Shown here: piece by piece, positions 25,855 through 34,664 of the stretch | Position numbering within the stretch: the stretch's first letter is position 1 | Layout: each line of letters opens with the position of its first letter | Assembly: GCA_046327715.1 (NCBI GenBank) | Contig: JAXLXY010000003.1 | Span: 303,033 to 367,032 of the forward strand | DNA length: 64,000 nt | DNA from: JADJOM01 sp046327715 | GTDB lineage: Bacteria; Gemmatimonadota; Gemmatimonadetes; Gemmatimonadales; GWC2-71-9 | Direction: 5' to 3' | Notes under the pieces: generated by a model | What the model was told of the DNA's origin: nothing | What the model saw: only the letters and a program-made list of their open reading frames with translations | Database searches by the model: none | Position numbers and translations under genes: made by a program

Positions 25855-26319
25855 CTAGCGTCCGAAGAGAGCGCGAAGGCTCGCGTTGAGTTCCCGTTCG
25901 AAGTCCGCCGCAAGGACTTCCTTCCGCTGCACCGGCTCGGGCGGCGCGGCCGCCACCAGCTCCTCGACCAGCTGGTCGAAGTACACCTGCACCAGCCCCA
26001 GCTTGGTCTCGCTGCCGAAGACCACCAGGGCCACCCAGCGGCCCCGCGGCGTGTCGAACCACGCCAGGAAGTGGCTCTGTCGCTGCCCCTGGTGCGCCAC
26101 CACCCGGAAGGGCGGCCACTCCATCTGCAGCGCCAGCTCCCCGCTCGAGGCGATGATCCCCGTCCCCAGCGCCGCGCAGGCCATGAGGTCGAGCGCGCCG
26201 GTGAAGCCGTGCTGCGCCACCACCTGCCCCGAGGTGGTCATGAGGAGCGCCAGGCGCGCGGAGGATTCCCCCACGAACGCGCGCAGCGGTCCCAGCACCC
26301 AGGGCTCGATCGCCCGCAT
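25855..26319 (-). CDS. Roadblock/LC7 protein, MglB-like
   Basis: A 154-residue protein with a roadblock/LC7 fold signature (SSARLALLMTTSGQVVAQHGF; ALVVFGSETKLGLVQVYF) and a C-terminal helix LNASLRALFGR like that of MglB. MglB acts as GTPase-activating partner of MglA, and adjacency to mglA supports that role here. The ATG at 26319 overlaps the stop of a second roadblock gene. The stop is TAG. Confidence 0.85.
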   Translation of the reverse strand: MRAIEPWVLGPLRAFVGESSARLALLMTTSGQVVAQHGFTGALDLMACAALGTGIIASSGELALQMEWPPFRVVAHQGQRQSHFLAWFDTPRGRWVALVVFGSETKLGLVQVYFDQLVEELVAAAPPEPVQRKEVLAADFERELNASLRALFGR

Positions 26320-26669
26320 CAGGCCAGGCGCTCCGCCAGCCGGAGCATCTCCAGGCGGATGAGCCCGAGCGGCACGTCGCGCGCCGCCACCGCGACCAGC
26401 AGCAGCTCCGCCGGGGCCGGCGCCACCAGGAGGGCGCCCTCCTGCCCCTGCAGGTGAAGGAAACGGGGCCCGCCGATCCGGCCCCGGCCGGCCAGCTCAT
26501 CCACCCGGGCGGCCAGGTTCGCGGCCATGGCCGCGAGCGCCGTCCCCTTCACCCCGCCCATGAGCGACTCGGCCACCACGAGCCCGTCCTCCGCCGCCAC
26601 GACCATCGCGCCCCGGATCCCGCGCAGCCGCGTCAGGCTGTCGAGCAGCGCCGCATAGGTGGCCGTCAT
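26319..26669 (-). CDS. Single-domain roadblock/LC7 protein
   Basis: A compact 116-residue roadblock protein (YAALLDSLTRLRGIRGAMVVAAEDGLVVAE; GALLVAPAPAELLLVAVA). It lies between the MglB-like gene and a TPR-roadblock fusion and overlaps both by a few bases. It could form homo- or heterodimers with the other roadblock proteins and modulate MglA; this is inference from context. The ATG is at 26669. Confidence 0.85.
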   Translation of the reverse strand: MTATYAALLDSLTRLRGIRGAMVVAAEDGLVVAESLMGGVKGTALAAMAANLAARVDELAGRGRIGGPRFLHLQGQEGALLVAPAPAELLLVAVAARDVPLGLIRLEMLRLAERLA

Positions 26670-27499
26670 CGCACCCGCTCCAGCCAGGCCCGCGCCGACT
26701 TGGCGCCGCGCTCCGCGTAGAAGATGAGCTGGCCCGCCGGGAGCCCGGCGTCCATGGTGGCGAGGAGCACCGCGTCGGCCGTCGGGCAGAGCACGCAGGT
26801 GGACCGCTCCGCCCCCTCGACGGTGAGGTAACTCCACTCGCCCAGCTCGAGCAGGCGCGCCGCCCGCTCGGCCTCCGCGGCGACGGCCGCGAGCGTCGCG
26901 GCGGTCTCCTCGCTCACGTCGCCGCGCCCGGGCGCCTCGAGCGCCCCGCCGAGCCGCAGGCCGTCCCGGTCCACCAGCAGCAGGCGCTGGCCCGCCCCCT
27001 CCATGCCGGCGAACGGATCGGTGACCGGGCTGGCGGGCCGCGGCTCCGGGTCGGCGGGCACGGGCACCGGGCCGCCCGGCATCGGGGTCTCCCAGATCTC
27101 CCGGCCGCCGGCCACGCGCTCCACCGCGCTGCGCAGGCCGGCGTCGCCCGGGTCGAGCTCCGCCGCGGTCCGCAGGTGGAACAGGGCGTGTTCCGGCTCC
27201 CCGGCCCGGTAGTACAGGTACCCGATGCCCTTGTGCGCCCCCACGTGATGGGGCGCCAGGCGGAGCACCGTGTCCCATTCGTCGAACGCGCTGGCGTAGT
27301 CGCGCCGGTCGGCGAGGATCCGGGCGTAGAGGTCGTGCGCGTCGGGGAGGTGCGGGTACCGGTTGAGCCCGGCGAGCGCCACCTTGAGCGCGGCGTCGAG
27401 CTGGCCGCGGTGGCGCAGCCCCTCACCCAGTCGCAGGAAGACGAGGCTCGAGGGATCGGCGGCGTACTGCGCGGAGAGTGCCCGGATATCCTCAGTCAC
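26666..27499 (-). CDS. TPR-roadblock fusion protein
   Basis: The 277-residue protein has TPR units in its first half (FLRLGEGLRHRGQLDAALKVAL; AHKGIGYLYYRAGEPEHALFHL), then a proline-rich linker (about 145-165). The C-terminal domain (about 168-277) reads like roadblock/LC7 (RLLLVDRDGLRLGG; ADAVLLATMDAGLPAGQLIFY). The GTG at 27499 overlaps the DUF4388 gene by 8 bp. It could bring a roadblock module to TPR partners. Confidence 0.82.
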   Translation of the reverse strand: MTEDIRALSAQYAADPSSLVFLRLGEGLRHRGQLDAALKVALAGLNRYPHLPDAHDLYARILADRRDYASAFDEWDTVLRLAPHHVGAHKGIGYLYYRAGEPEHALFHLRTAAELDPGDAGLRSAVERVAGGREIWETPMPGGPVPVPADPEPRPASPVTDPFAGMEGAGQRLLLVDRDGLRLGGALEAPGRGDVSEETAATLAAVAAEAERAARLLELGEWSYLTVEGAERSTCVLCPTADAVLLATMDAGLPAGQLIFYAERGAKSARAWLERVR

Positions 27500-28640
27500 G
27501 TGACCCCCTGAGGGCGAGATCGAGCGCCAGGGCCGCCTGGCGGACCCGTTCGACCACCGGGCCCTGGGCCTCTTCCTCCGGCGGCTTGTCGGCCAGCCGC
27601 TTCCATTGCTCCCAGACCTGCGCCGCCTCCCGGAAGCGCCCCACCGCCGCGAGCGCGAGCCCGAAGCAGCGGAAGCCGGGCGCCGAGCCGGGGTCCAGCT
27701 GGACCGTCTGCCACAGCGACTCGGCCGCGTCGGCCGGATGGCCCGCCGCCAGCAGCGCGCGGCCGTACGCGAGGTGCGCCAGGGACTGCTGCGGGTGGCT
27801 GGCCACCGCCTGCTCTGCCACCTGCCGGGCCGCCTCGGGATCGCCGGCGCCAAGCAGCTGGTCCACCTCGCCGAGCAGGATCGGCAGCTCGGCCCCGCCG
27901 ACGGCCTCCATGGCCCGGCGCGCGGGATCATCGAGCTGGACGATGCCCGCGGTGGTCAGTCCGAACAGGGTGCGCGCCACCTCGAATTCCGGCCGGCCGA
28001 GCAGCGTGGCCAGTTCGCGCACGGTGCGCTCGCCGTCGACGACCGCGAGGACCTCCCACTCGGCGGGCAGCAGGTCGAGCGGCACCGAGGTATCCACGAT
28101 CGGCGCCAGCCGCGGGACCAGGCCGAGGTGGGTGATCTGCTTCTCGATCCGGGACCACTCGTCGGTGCGGCGCGCCGCCTCCATCAGCAGCAGCCCCGTG
28201 GCGATCCGGCTCTCCGCCTCGGTGGGCCAGTCGCCCTGCTTCCCCTCCTCGAAGGCGAAGTAGCCCTCGGACCACCCGACCAGCTCGAAGACGACCTCCT
28301 CGACCTGCTGCCGGACGTAGCGCACCAGGTCGCGCGGGGTGACGAGGCCCTGTGCCACCAGGATCTCGCCCAGGCGGCGACGGTCGCCGGCGGCCTGCAG
28401 CGCCCGGGCACGCATGAGGTCCTGCTCGCTCACCCGGCCGGCCCGCACCAGGAGGCGGCCCAGCGGGTGCGGGTTGCTGCGGATCTCGGCGCCGACGACC
28501 ACCCCATCCTCGAAGAACACGGTGCCGGCGTTCTGGCGCAGGTCGGAAACGACCCGCAGGGTCCCCGTCTTCCGGCTCAAGTCGAGCAGCTGGAACACAT
28601 CGTGGATGCTCAGCTCCTTGAGCGGCCCCTCGATGGCCAT
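27492..28640 (-). CDS. DUF4388 (PATAN) protein, second copy
   Basis: The 382-residue protein has an N-terminal DUF4388 module (EGPLKELSIHDVFQLLDLSRKTG; TVFFEDGVVVGAEI) that matches the 21619-23238 product over the whole module. A helical segment and a short TPR-like C-terminal part follow (HLAYGRALLAAGHPADAAESL). It has fewer repeats than its paralogue. It lies 3 bp from the large TPR gene upstream. It is probably a signalling adaptor; the mechanism is unknown. Confidence 0.87.
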   Translation of the reverse strand: MAIEGPLKELSIHDVFQLLDLSRKTGTLRVVSDLRQNAGTVFFEDGVVVGAEIRSNPHPLGRLLVRAGRVSEQDLMRARALQAAGDRRRLGEILVAQGLVTPRDLVRYVRQQVEEVVFELVGWSEGYFAFEEGKQGDWPTEAESRIATGLLLMEAARRTDEWSRIEKQITHLGLVPRLAPIVDTSVPLDLLPAEWEVLAVVDGERTVRELATLLGRPEFEVARTLFGLTTAGIVQLDDPARRAMEAVGGAELPILLGEVDQLLGAGDPEAARQVAEQAVASHPQQSLAHLAYGRALLAAGHPADAAESLWQTVQLDPGSAPGFRCFGLALAAVGRFREAAQVWEQWKRLADKPPEEEAQGPVVERVRQAALALDLALRGSRD

Positions 28641-28643
28641 GGC

Positions 28644-31328
28644 TCAGGCCGCCCCGGCGAAGATGTGGGCGAGGTCGCGCGCCGAGCGGGCGTGGACCCG
28701 CGCCGCCTGCGCGAAGGTGCCCGCGGGGTTCACCTGGACCACCCGCTCCCACGCGCGCACCGCGTCGCCGTAGCGGCGGATCCGGGCCAGCGCCACGCCG
28801 GTGTGGAACAGGGCCCCGTCGTGGTCCGGGTCGAACTTGAGCACCCGGTCGAGCGCCTCCAGGGCCCGCTCCGCCCTCCCGTCATCGAGCAGCGCCCGCG
28901 CCAGCAGCTGCAGCGCGTCGAGGTCCCACGGCTCGAGCATCAGGATGTCGACCAGGAGCTCGACCGCCGCGCCCGGGGACTCCACCCGCCGCAGCAGGTC
29001 GCCCAGGGCCAGCGCGGCTTCCATGTAGGTGGGCAGCAGGTCGAGGGCGTGCTGGTAGGCCACCCGCGCGCCCACCCAGTTCTCCCGGCGCTCCTCGAGC
29101 CGGCCAAGGTCGCGCCAGACCTGGGGCACCATCGGGTCGAGCTGCAGGGCCGCGTGCAGCGCCTCCACCGCCGCGTCCGGGTCGCCAAGCTGTTCGGCCA
29201 CCGCGGCCTCGAGCTGGAGCAGGTCGGGCCGCCCGGGTTCCAGCTCCCGCGCTTCGCGGAGGGCGTCGCGGGCTCCCGAGGCAAGCCCGCACACCAGCCG
29301 GACCCGGGCCACCGCCACCAGGGCCTCGACATCATCGGCGGCGGCCTGGGCGAGTGTCTCGGCCTGCTCCAGGGCCGCCTCGCCGCGACCGAGCGCCAGC
29401 AGCGCGCGCACCTCACCGAGCAGGGCCCGCGGCTGGCCCGGCTCGAGCTCGAGCGCGGCCCGGAACCGTTCCAGCGCCTCGCCGTGGAGCCCGCGGCGGG
29501 CGAACACCTCGCCCAGGAGTGCGGTGGCCCGCCCCGCCTCGGTGCCGCGGGCCAGCGCGCGCTCCACCTGGACGGTGGCGTGCTCGAGGAAGCCCTTCGC
29601 GATGTAGTCCGAGGCCAGCGCGAGGGGATCCTCCGCCGTGGCGATGGGCGTCCGGTCCTGCGGCTGCAGCTCGTCGAAGATGCGGTCGAGCAGCCGTTCG
29701 TCGAAGTGGAACTCCTCGCCCACCTGGTCGGCGGTGACATCCGCCGAGATCGCCGGCACCACCGCGATCTCGGGGTGCTCATACTGCAGGTCGATGGTGA
29801 GCGCGTACTTCTGGGCCACGTAGAACGGCTCGAGCTCGAGCGCGCGCTTGGTGGCCCGGAGCGCCCCGTCGTAGTCGCCCAGGTGGCTGAGGGTGAAGCT
29901 CAGGTTGTAGTGGGCGGAGGCGTTGGCCGGGTCGGCCTCCACGGAGCGGGAGAAGGCGTGCCTGGCATCCTCGAACCGCTTGAGTTCCACCAGCACCAGG
30001 CCCACCCCGTTCCACGCCACGCTGTGGTGCGGCAGGTCGGCCAGCACCTGCCGGTACGCCTCCAGGGCCAGCTGCAGCCGTCGCCGGTGGAACAGCGCCA
30101 GCGCCAGGTTGAGCCGCGCCGCCACGAGGTCCGGCCGGAGCCGCAGCGCCGCCTGGAACGCGGCCAGGGCCTCCTCGGCGTCGGGGAGCTGGGTCCGCAG
30201 GACGCCGAGGTTGTTCCACGCGAGGGCGTAGCCGGCGTCGGTGGCCACCGCCTGTTCGTAGGCCGCCAGCGCCTCGTCACGCCGGCCCGACTGCTGCAGG
30301 CAGACGCCGCGCTCGTTCCAGAGCTTCGGGGAGTCGGGGTCGTCGGCGAGCAGGGCGTCGTAGAGTTCGAGCGCCGCCGCCAGGTCGCGGCGCAGCAGGT
30401 GCACCTCGGCCATCGCCTGCCGCACCAGCCGCATGTCCTCGCCGGCGTCGAGCGCCAGCCGGTACTCCCGCAGTGCCTCGACGTAATACCCCTTCTGTCG
30501 GAAGGCGAGCCCGAGATTGTAGTGTGCCAGGGCGGCGCCCTCGGCCACCATCGGCCGCGGCGAGGAGACGGCGGCCGCGCCGGCGGGCGCGGCGAAGGCA
30601 CCGGAGCTCCGGGCCAGCGAGAGGTTGCTCTGTGCCCGCGCCAGGGTGGGATTGAGGGCGGTGGCGCGGGTGGTCGCGGCGCGGGCCTTCTCGTGCTCGC
30701 CCAGGTCGCCGTATACGAAGGCCAGGAGGTAGTACGCGTCGGCATTGTCGGGGTTGCGGAGCACCGCGGCCTCGAGCGCCTGCCGGGCCTGCTCCGAGAG
30801 GCCGCGGTTGTACAGCGCCTCCCCGAAGTAGAACAGCGTCACCGAGCTGTGGGGATCGAGGGCGCGGGCCCGCTCGAACGCCTGGGTCGCGGCCTCGAGG
30901 TTGCCCCGGCCCCGCTCCGCGAGCCCGAGCTGCAGGAGCGCGGGGACGTCGTCAGGGCGGCGGGCGAGGATCAGCTGGAACTCGCGGACCGCGTCCTCCC
31001 AGTGGCCCAGCGCGGCGCAGGTCCGGCCCAGTTCCCACCGGGCGTCGGCGTCGTAGGGCTCGCGCCGCAGCCGCTCCCGCAGCTCGGCCACGCGCCGGTC
31101 GTAGTAGCCGGTGGCGTGGTAGGCGATCTCGAGGTTCTCCGTGGCCACCTGCATGCGCGGGTCGAGCTCGAGGGCCCGCAGGAACTCCTCGATGGCCTCG
31201 GGGACCAGCCCCTTCTGGTAGTAGAAGACGCCCAGGTTGTTGTGCGCGCCCGCGTCCGCCGGGTCGATCCGGCGGGCGAACGACCGCAGGACGGCGAGAT
31301 CACGCTCGGACAGGGCGGGTCCGGGCAC
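28644..31328 (-). CDS. Large TPR-repeat scaffold protein (894 residues)
   Basis: The protein is made almost wholly of TPR units, for example AHNNLGVFYYQKGLVPEAIEEF, AHYNLGLAFRQKGYYVEALREY and AHYNLSFTLSHLGDYDGALRAT. It has no signal peptide, so it should be cytoplasmic. A low-complexity Ala/Pro segment (GAFAAPAGAAAVSSP) interrupts the array near residue 250. It starts with GTG at 31328, 7 bp after cheC, and lies inside the chemotaxis/MglA operon, where it could scaffold the complex. No enzyme motif is present. Confidence 0.88.
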   Translation of the reverse strand: MPGPALSERDLAVLRSFARRIDPADAGAHNNLGVFYYQKGLVPEAIEEFLRALELDPRMQVATENLEIAYHATGYYDRRVAELRERLRREPYDADARWELGRTCAALGHWEDAVREFQLILARRPDDVPALLQLGLAERGRGNLEAATQAFERARALDPHSSVTLFYFGEALYNRGLSEQARQALEAAVLRNPDNADAYYLLAFVYGDLGEHEKARAATTRATALNPTLARAQSNLSLARSSGAFAAPAGAAAVSSPRPMVAEGAALAHYNLGLAFRQKGYYVEALREYRLALDAGEDMRLVRQAMAEVHLLRRDLAAALELYDALLADDPDSPKLWNERGVCLQQSGRRDEALAAYEQAVATDAGYALAWNNLGVLRTQLPDAEEALAAFQAALRLRPDLVAARLNLALALFHRRRLQLALEAYRQVLADLPHHSVAWNGVGLVLVELKRFEDARHAFSRSVEADPANASAHYNLSFTLSHLGDYDGALRATKRALELEPFYVAQKYALTIDLQYEHPEIAVVPAISADVTADQVGEEFHFDERLLDRIFDELQPQDRTPIATAEDPLALASDYIAKGFLEHATVQVERALARGTEAGRATALLGEVFARRGLHGEALERFRAALELEPGQPRALLGEVRALLALGRGEAALEQAETLAQAAADDVEALVAVARVRLVCGLASGARDALREARELEPGRPDLLQLEAAVAEQLGDPDAAVEALHAALQLDPMVPQVWRDLGRLEERRENWVGARVAYQHALDLLPTYMEAALALGDLLRRVESPGAAVELLVDILMLEPWDLDALQLLARALLDDGRAERALEALDRVLKFDPDHDGALFHTGVALARIRRYGDAVRAWERVVQVNPAGTFAQAARVHARSARDLAHIFAGAA

Positions 31329-31335
31329 GGGGCGC

Positions 31336-31956
31336 TCAGGGCAGCCGGATGGCGTCGAAGATGGCCCGGAGGCTGGCCAGGTCGGGGAGCAGGAGGAAGT
31401 GCCCCCGCAGGTGCAGCCCCGGGTCCTCGAAGAGGAACTGCGTCTCGACGCAGAAGACGTAGTCGCGGTCGTACCCGAAGTTCATGTAGATCGAGGTGAG
31501 CACGGCGCCCGAGAGGTCGATGGCGAGGCTCGGGACCGAGGGCACGAGCATCATGCCCATGAAGTCCGACAGCGCGTTCATGTAGGCGCTGGAGAGGATA
31601 TTGCCCACTTCCTTGAGGCCCGACTGCTCCATCTCGGCAAAGGCGGTGGTGGTGCCGAGCGGTCGCCGCAGCAGGATGTCGCAGAGCTGCCGGGCGGAGG
31701 ATTCCGGGAACAAGACCAGGGTCCGGCCGGTGAGGTCGCCCATCATGTGCATGAGGACGGCCGCGACCACGTCGTCGGCCTTGCCGAGAATCTCGGGAAC
31801 TTCCTCCAGCCGGGTGATGTTGACCTCGGGCACCGAGATCATGATCCGCCGGTTGGTCAGCTGGGACAGCGCGGTCGCCGCGTGCCCCGCCCCGATGTTG
31901 GCCACCTCGCGGAGGGCATCGCGCTGCAGCGCGTGGAGTTCCCTCACGTCATCCAT
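31336..31956 (-). CDS. cheC: CheY-P phosphatase CheC
   Basis: Dephosphorylates CheY-P and is activated by CheD. The 206 residues contain both family active-site motifs: ALREVANIGAGHAATAL near the N-terminus and LKEVGNILSSAYMNAL in the middle. The catalytic Glu and Asn are intact in each, followed by conserved prolines. It lies between cheA and the large TPR gene. The C-terminus (HFLLLPDL) is typical of CheC. Confidence 0.93.
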   Translation of the reverse strand: MDDVRELHALQRDALREVANIGAGHAATALSQLTNRRIMISVPEVNITRLEEVPEILGKADDVVAAVLMHMMGDLTGRTLVLFPESSARQLCDILLRRPLGTTTAFAEMEQSGLKEVGNILSSAYMNALSDFMGMMLVPSVPSLAIDLSGAVLTSIYMNFGYDRDYVFCVETQFLFEDPGLHLRGHFLLLPDLASLRAIFDAIRLP

Positions 31957-31966
31957 GACGGCCTCC

Positions 31967-33823
31967 TCAGACCAGGGCAGCGGGGTCCACGATCAACGCG
32001 GGCACACCGTCACCGAGGATGGTCGCCCCGCTGAACACGGGGAGCATGCCCTTGGGAGCATCGAACGGCTCCACCACGATCTCCTGCTGACCCACCAGCG
32101 CCTCGACCACCAGCGCCGCGCGCCGCTCCCCCACCTCGAGGATGACCACCGGCTGCCGGCCCGGCAGCCGCGGCCCCGGCACACCCAGCCGGTCCCGGAG
32201 CTGCACCAGCGGGAGGATCTCGTCGCGCAGCACGAAGCCCTCCCCACCCCCGAGCGCAGCGGCGCGTTCGGGGCGGTACTCGACCGTTTCGGCCACCCCC
32301 GCGATCGGGATGGCGTACCGCTCCGCGCCGACCTGCGCCAGCAGCGCCCGCACGATGGCCAGCGTGGTGGGCAGCCGCAGCGTGAAGGTGCTTCCCTCCC
32401 CCGGCGCCGTGCCCAGTTCCACCGAGCCGCCCAGCGTCCGCACCCGGCTGAGCGCCGCGTCCATCCCCATCCCGCGACCCGAGACATCGGTCACCGCGGA
32501 CGCGGTGGAGAACCCCGGCTGCGCCAGGACCCGCAGCAGGTCGTCATCGGTGAGCGCCGTGGTGCCCGCCGGGACGTGCCCCGCCCCCCGCGCCGCCTCG
32601 AGGACCCGCCGGCGGTCGATCCCCCGCCCGTCGTCCACCACCCGCAGGACCACGGTGTTCCGCTGGCTGGCCGCGACGAGGCGGATCAGCCCCTCCTCCG
32701 GCTTGCCCAGCCGGGCCCGCTCGGCCGGCGGCTCAATCCCGTGGTCCACCGCGTTGCGCAGCAGGTGCAGCAGCGGCTCCCCGATCTCGTCGAGGATGCT
32801 CCGGTCGAGCTGGGTGTCCTCGCCCTCGACCTCGAACCGCACCCGTCGCCCGAGCTGCCGGGCGAGGTCGCGGACCACGCGGGGAAACCGGTCGAACACC
32901 TGCCAGACCGGGGTGAGCCGGGCCTGGGTCACCTCGCCGTACAGGTCGCTGGTGACCCGGCCGATCCGCGCCGTCACCGCCCGCAGCTCGGGGTCCGTGC
33001 CGGCGTCGGCCAGCTCCCCGAGGCGCCCCTTGGCCACCACCAGCTCGCCGACCAGGTTCATGATCGCGTCGAGCCGGCGGGCGTCGATCCGGATCTGCCG
33101 CCCCCGGGCCGCCGGGTCGTCGCCCGGGACCGCGGCCTGCCCGACCACCACCCCGGCCACGTCGCCCACCGCGCTCAGGGCCGCGATGATCGCGGCATCG
33201 CTCGCGTCGCTCTGGAGCTGGAAGCCGCAGCGACCGTCGAAATCGTCCGCCTCGAACGCCCCGACTGCCGGGCGGATGGCGCTCACCGTGCCGAGGGCCG
33301 CCGCCTTCCGCAGCACCAGCAGGGCCCGCGCCCCTCGGAGCGGCGTGTCGGGCCGGATCGTCACGTCGACCGTGCGGCCGCCGGGTCCGGTCGGGACCAC
33401 CGGCACCGGCGCGGGGACGGGGATCGCCCAGCTGCCGGTGGTGCTGGTCGTGGCCGCCGCCTGGTCCAGCTCCGCCAGCAGGGCACCGTAGGCGAGGTCG
33501 GCGTCGCCGCCGTCGACCGCCCGCTCCACCCCCTGTTCGAGGGCGTCAACCACCCGGAAGAACAGGTCGACCCGCTCCCGTCCGGCGGCCGGGTCGCTGC
33601 GCAGGAGGTCAAGCACGGACTCCGTGCGGTGCGCAAGCTCCGCGAGATTCCCGTACCCCATCGCGCCGGCCATGCCCTTGAAGGTGTGCATGGCGCGGAA
33701 CAGGCTCACCACCGGCTCGGCCGCCCCCGGCGTCCGTTCCCACTCCAGCAGCGCCTGTCCGCAGAGGCCGAGCTGCTCGTGGCTCTCCGTCAGGAACAGC
33801 GCCGCATAGCGGGAGAGGTCCAT
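31967..33823 (-). CDS. cheA: Chemotaxis histidine kinase CheA
   Basis: Hybrid-free CheA kinase of 618 residues. The P1 HPt domain has phospho-acceptor H46 (RAMHTFKG). A short P2-like region follows, then the P3 dimerisation helices (RLDAIMNLVGELVVAKGRL). The P4 ATPase has N box LLRNAVDHG, G1 DDGRGID and G2 GRGMGMDA, and the P5 CheW-like domain is C-terminal. All catalytic boxes are intact. It is preceded by cheY (7 bp) and followed by cheC. Confidence 0.96.
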   Translation of the reverse strand: MDLSRYAALFLTESHEQLGLCGQALLEWERTPGAAEPVVSLFRAMHTFKGMAGAMGYGNLAELAHRTESVLDLLRSDPAAGRERVDLFFRVVDALEQGVERAVDGGDADLAYGALLAELDQAAATTSTTGSWAIPVPAPVPVVPTGPGGRTVDVTIRPDTPLRGARALLVLRKAAALGTVSAIRPAVGAFEADDFDGRCGFQLQSDASDAAIIAALSAVGDVAGVVVGQAAVPGDDPAARGRQIRIDARRLDAIMNLVGELVVAKGRLGELADAGTDPELRAVTARIGRVTSDLYGEVTQARLTPVWQVFDRFPRVVRDLARQLGRRVRFEVEGEDTQLDRSILDEIGEPLLHLLRNAVDHGIEPPAERARLGKPEEGLIRLVAASQRNTVVLRVVDDGRGIDRRRVLEAARGAGHVPAGTTALTDDDLLRVLAQPGFSTASAVTDVSGRGMGMDAALSRVRTLGGSVELGTAPGEGSTFTLRLPTTLAIVRALLAQVGAERYAIPIAGVAETVEYRPERAAALGGGEGFVLRDEILPLVQLRDRLGVPGPRLPGRQPVVILEVGERRAALVVEALVGQQEIVVEPFDAPKGMLPVFSGATILGDGVPALIVDPAALV

Positions 33824-33830
33824 GCGGGCC

Positions 33831-34193
33831 TCAGCCCAGCACGCGCTGGACCGCCTCGAGGACGCGGGAGGGCTGGAAGGGCTTGACCACGAAGTCCTTG
33901 GCGCCGGCCTGGATGGCCTCGACCACGAGGGCCTGCTGCCCCATGGCGCTGCACATCAGGATCCGCGCCTCCGGGTGCTCCTTGCAGATCTCGCGCACGG
34001 CCTCGATGCCACCCATGTCCGGCATCACGATGTCCATCGTGACCAGTTCGGGCTTGAGCTGGCGGTACTTCTCCACCGCCTCGCGGCCCGTCTCGGCCTC
34101 GCCGACCACCTCGAACCCGGCCTGGGTGAGGATGTCGGAGATCATCGTCCGCATGAAGATGGCATCGTCGCAGACCAGCACGCTGTGGCTCAC
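33831..34193 (-). CDS. cheY: Single-domain response regulator CheY
   Basis: A 120-residue receiver domain with acidic pair D9-D10, phospho-acceptor D54, S82 and K104, all in canonical places. It has no output domain, so it must act by binding a partner. With no flagellar genes nearby, the partner could be the MglA/TPR machinery of this locus, which is inference. The GTG start has a GGAGG site 6 bp upstream. It is followed by cheA. Confidence 0.94.
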   Translation of the reverse strand: MSHSVLVCDDAIFMRTMISDILTQAGFEVVGEAETGREAVEKYRQLKPELVTMDIVMPDMGGIEAVREICKEHPEARILMCSAMGQQALVVEAIQAGAKDFVVKPFQPSRVLEAVQRVLG

Positions 34194-34229
34194 CCGAACC
34201 TCCGTTTTGAGTCGCCTCGCCCGGACCGC

Positions 34230-34664
34230 TCAGCCGACCGCCGGCGCCAGCAGCCGGTCGGTATCGAGCAGGGTGAAGGCCTGCCCCTCGTGCCGCCCCA
34301 CGGCACGCACCAGCCCCGGGTCGATCCCCGGCAGCTGTTGGCCAGCCTCCAGTTCGCTGGTCACGACGTCGACCAGGTCCAGCACTTCGTCGACCACCAG
34401 GCCGAGGGTCCGATCGCCCCGGTCCACGACCAGAACCGAATCGCCCGCATCTCCAGTATCGGCAAGTCCCACCGCCCGCCGGCCGTCGACCACGGTGAGC
34501 AGGGTGCCGCGCAGATTCAACAGTCCGGCCACGGTGCGGTCCGCCCCGGGTACCCGGGTGGCCGGGAGTGCGGGGATCACTTCCCGGACCGCCGTGGCTG
34601 GAGCCGCCGCCAGGTGGGGGCCCAGCCGGAAGAGCACCACCCGGAGTCGCTCGGAATCACCCAT
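34230..34664 (-). CDS. CheW-like adaptor protein (second copy)
   Basis: A 144-residue CheW-domain protein (RLRVVLFRLGPHLAAAPATAVREV; GLLNLRGTLLTVVDGRRAVGL; TLGLVVDEVLDLVDV). The ATG at 34664 overlaps the rluA-family gene by 8 bp; a longer in-frame start would run further into that gene. It is the first gene of the chemotaxis block, 36 bp before cheY. It differs from the copy at 18723-19208, so the two may serve different partners. Confidence 0.88.
   Translation of the reverse strand: MGDSERLRVVLFRLGPHLAAAPATAVREVIPALPATRVPGADRTVAGLLNLRGTLLTVVDGRRAVGLADTGDAGDSVLVVDRGDRTLGLVVDEVLDLVDVVTSELEAGQQLPGIDPGLVRAVGRHEGQAFTLLDTDRLLAPAVG

Noticed and set aside
27606..31499. Very long plus-strand open frame (about 1300 codons) opposite the TPR genes
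   Set aside because: It is a His/Arg/Pro/Gly-rich antisense reading caused by high GC. The minus strand encodes clear TPR and DUF4388 proteins with overlapping starts and stops.
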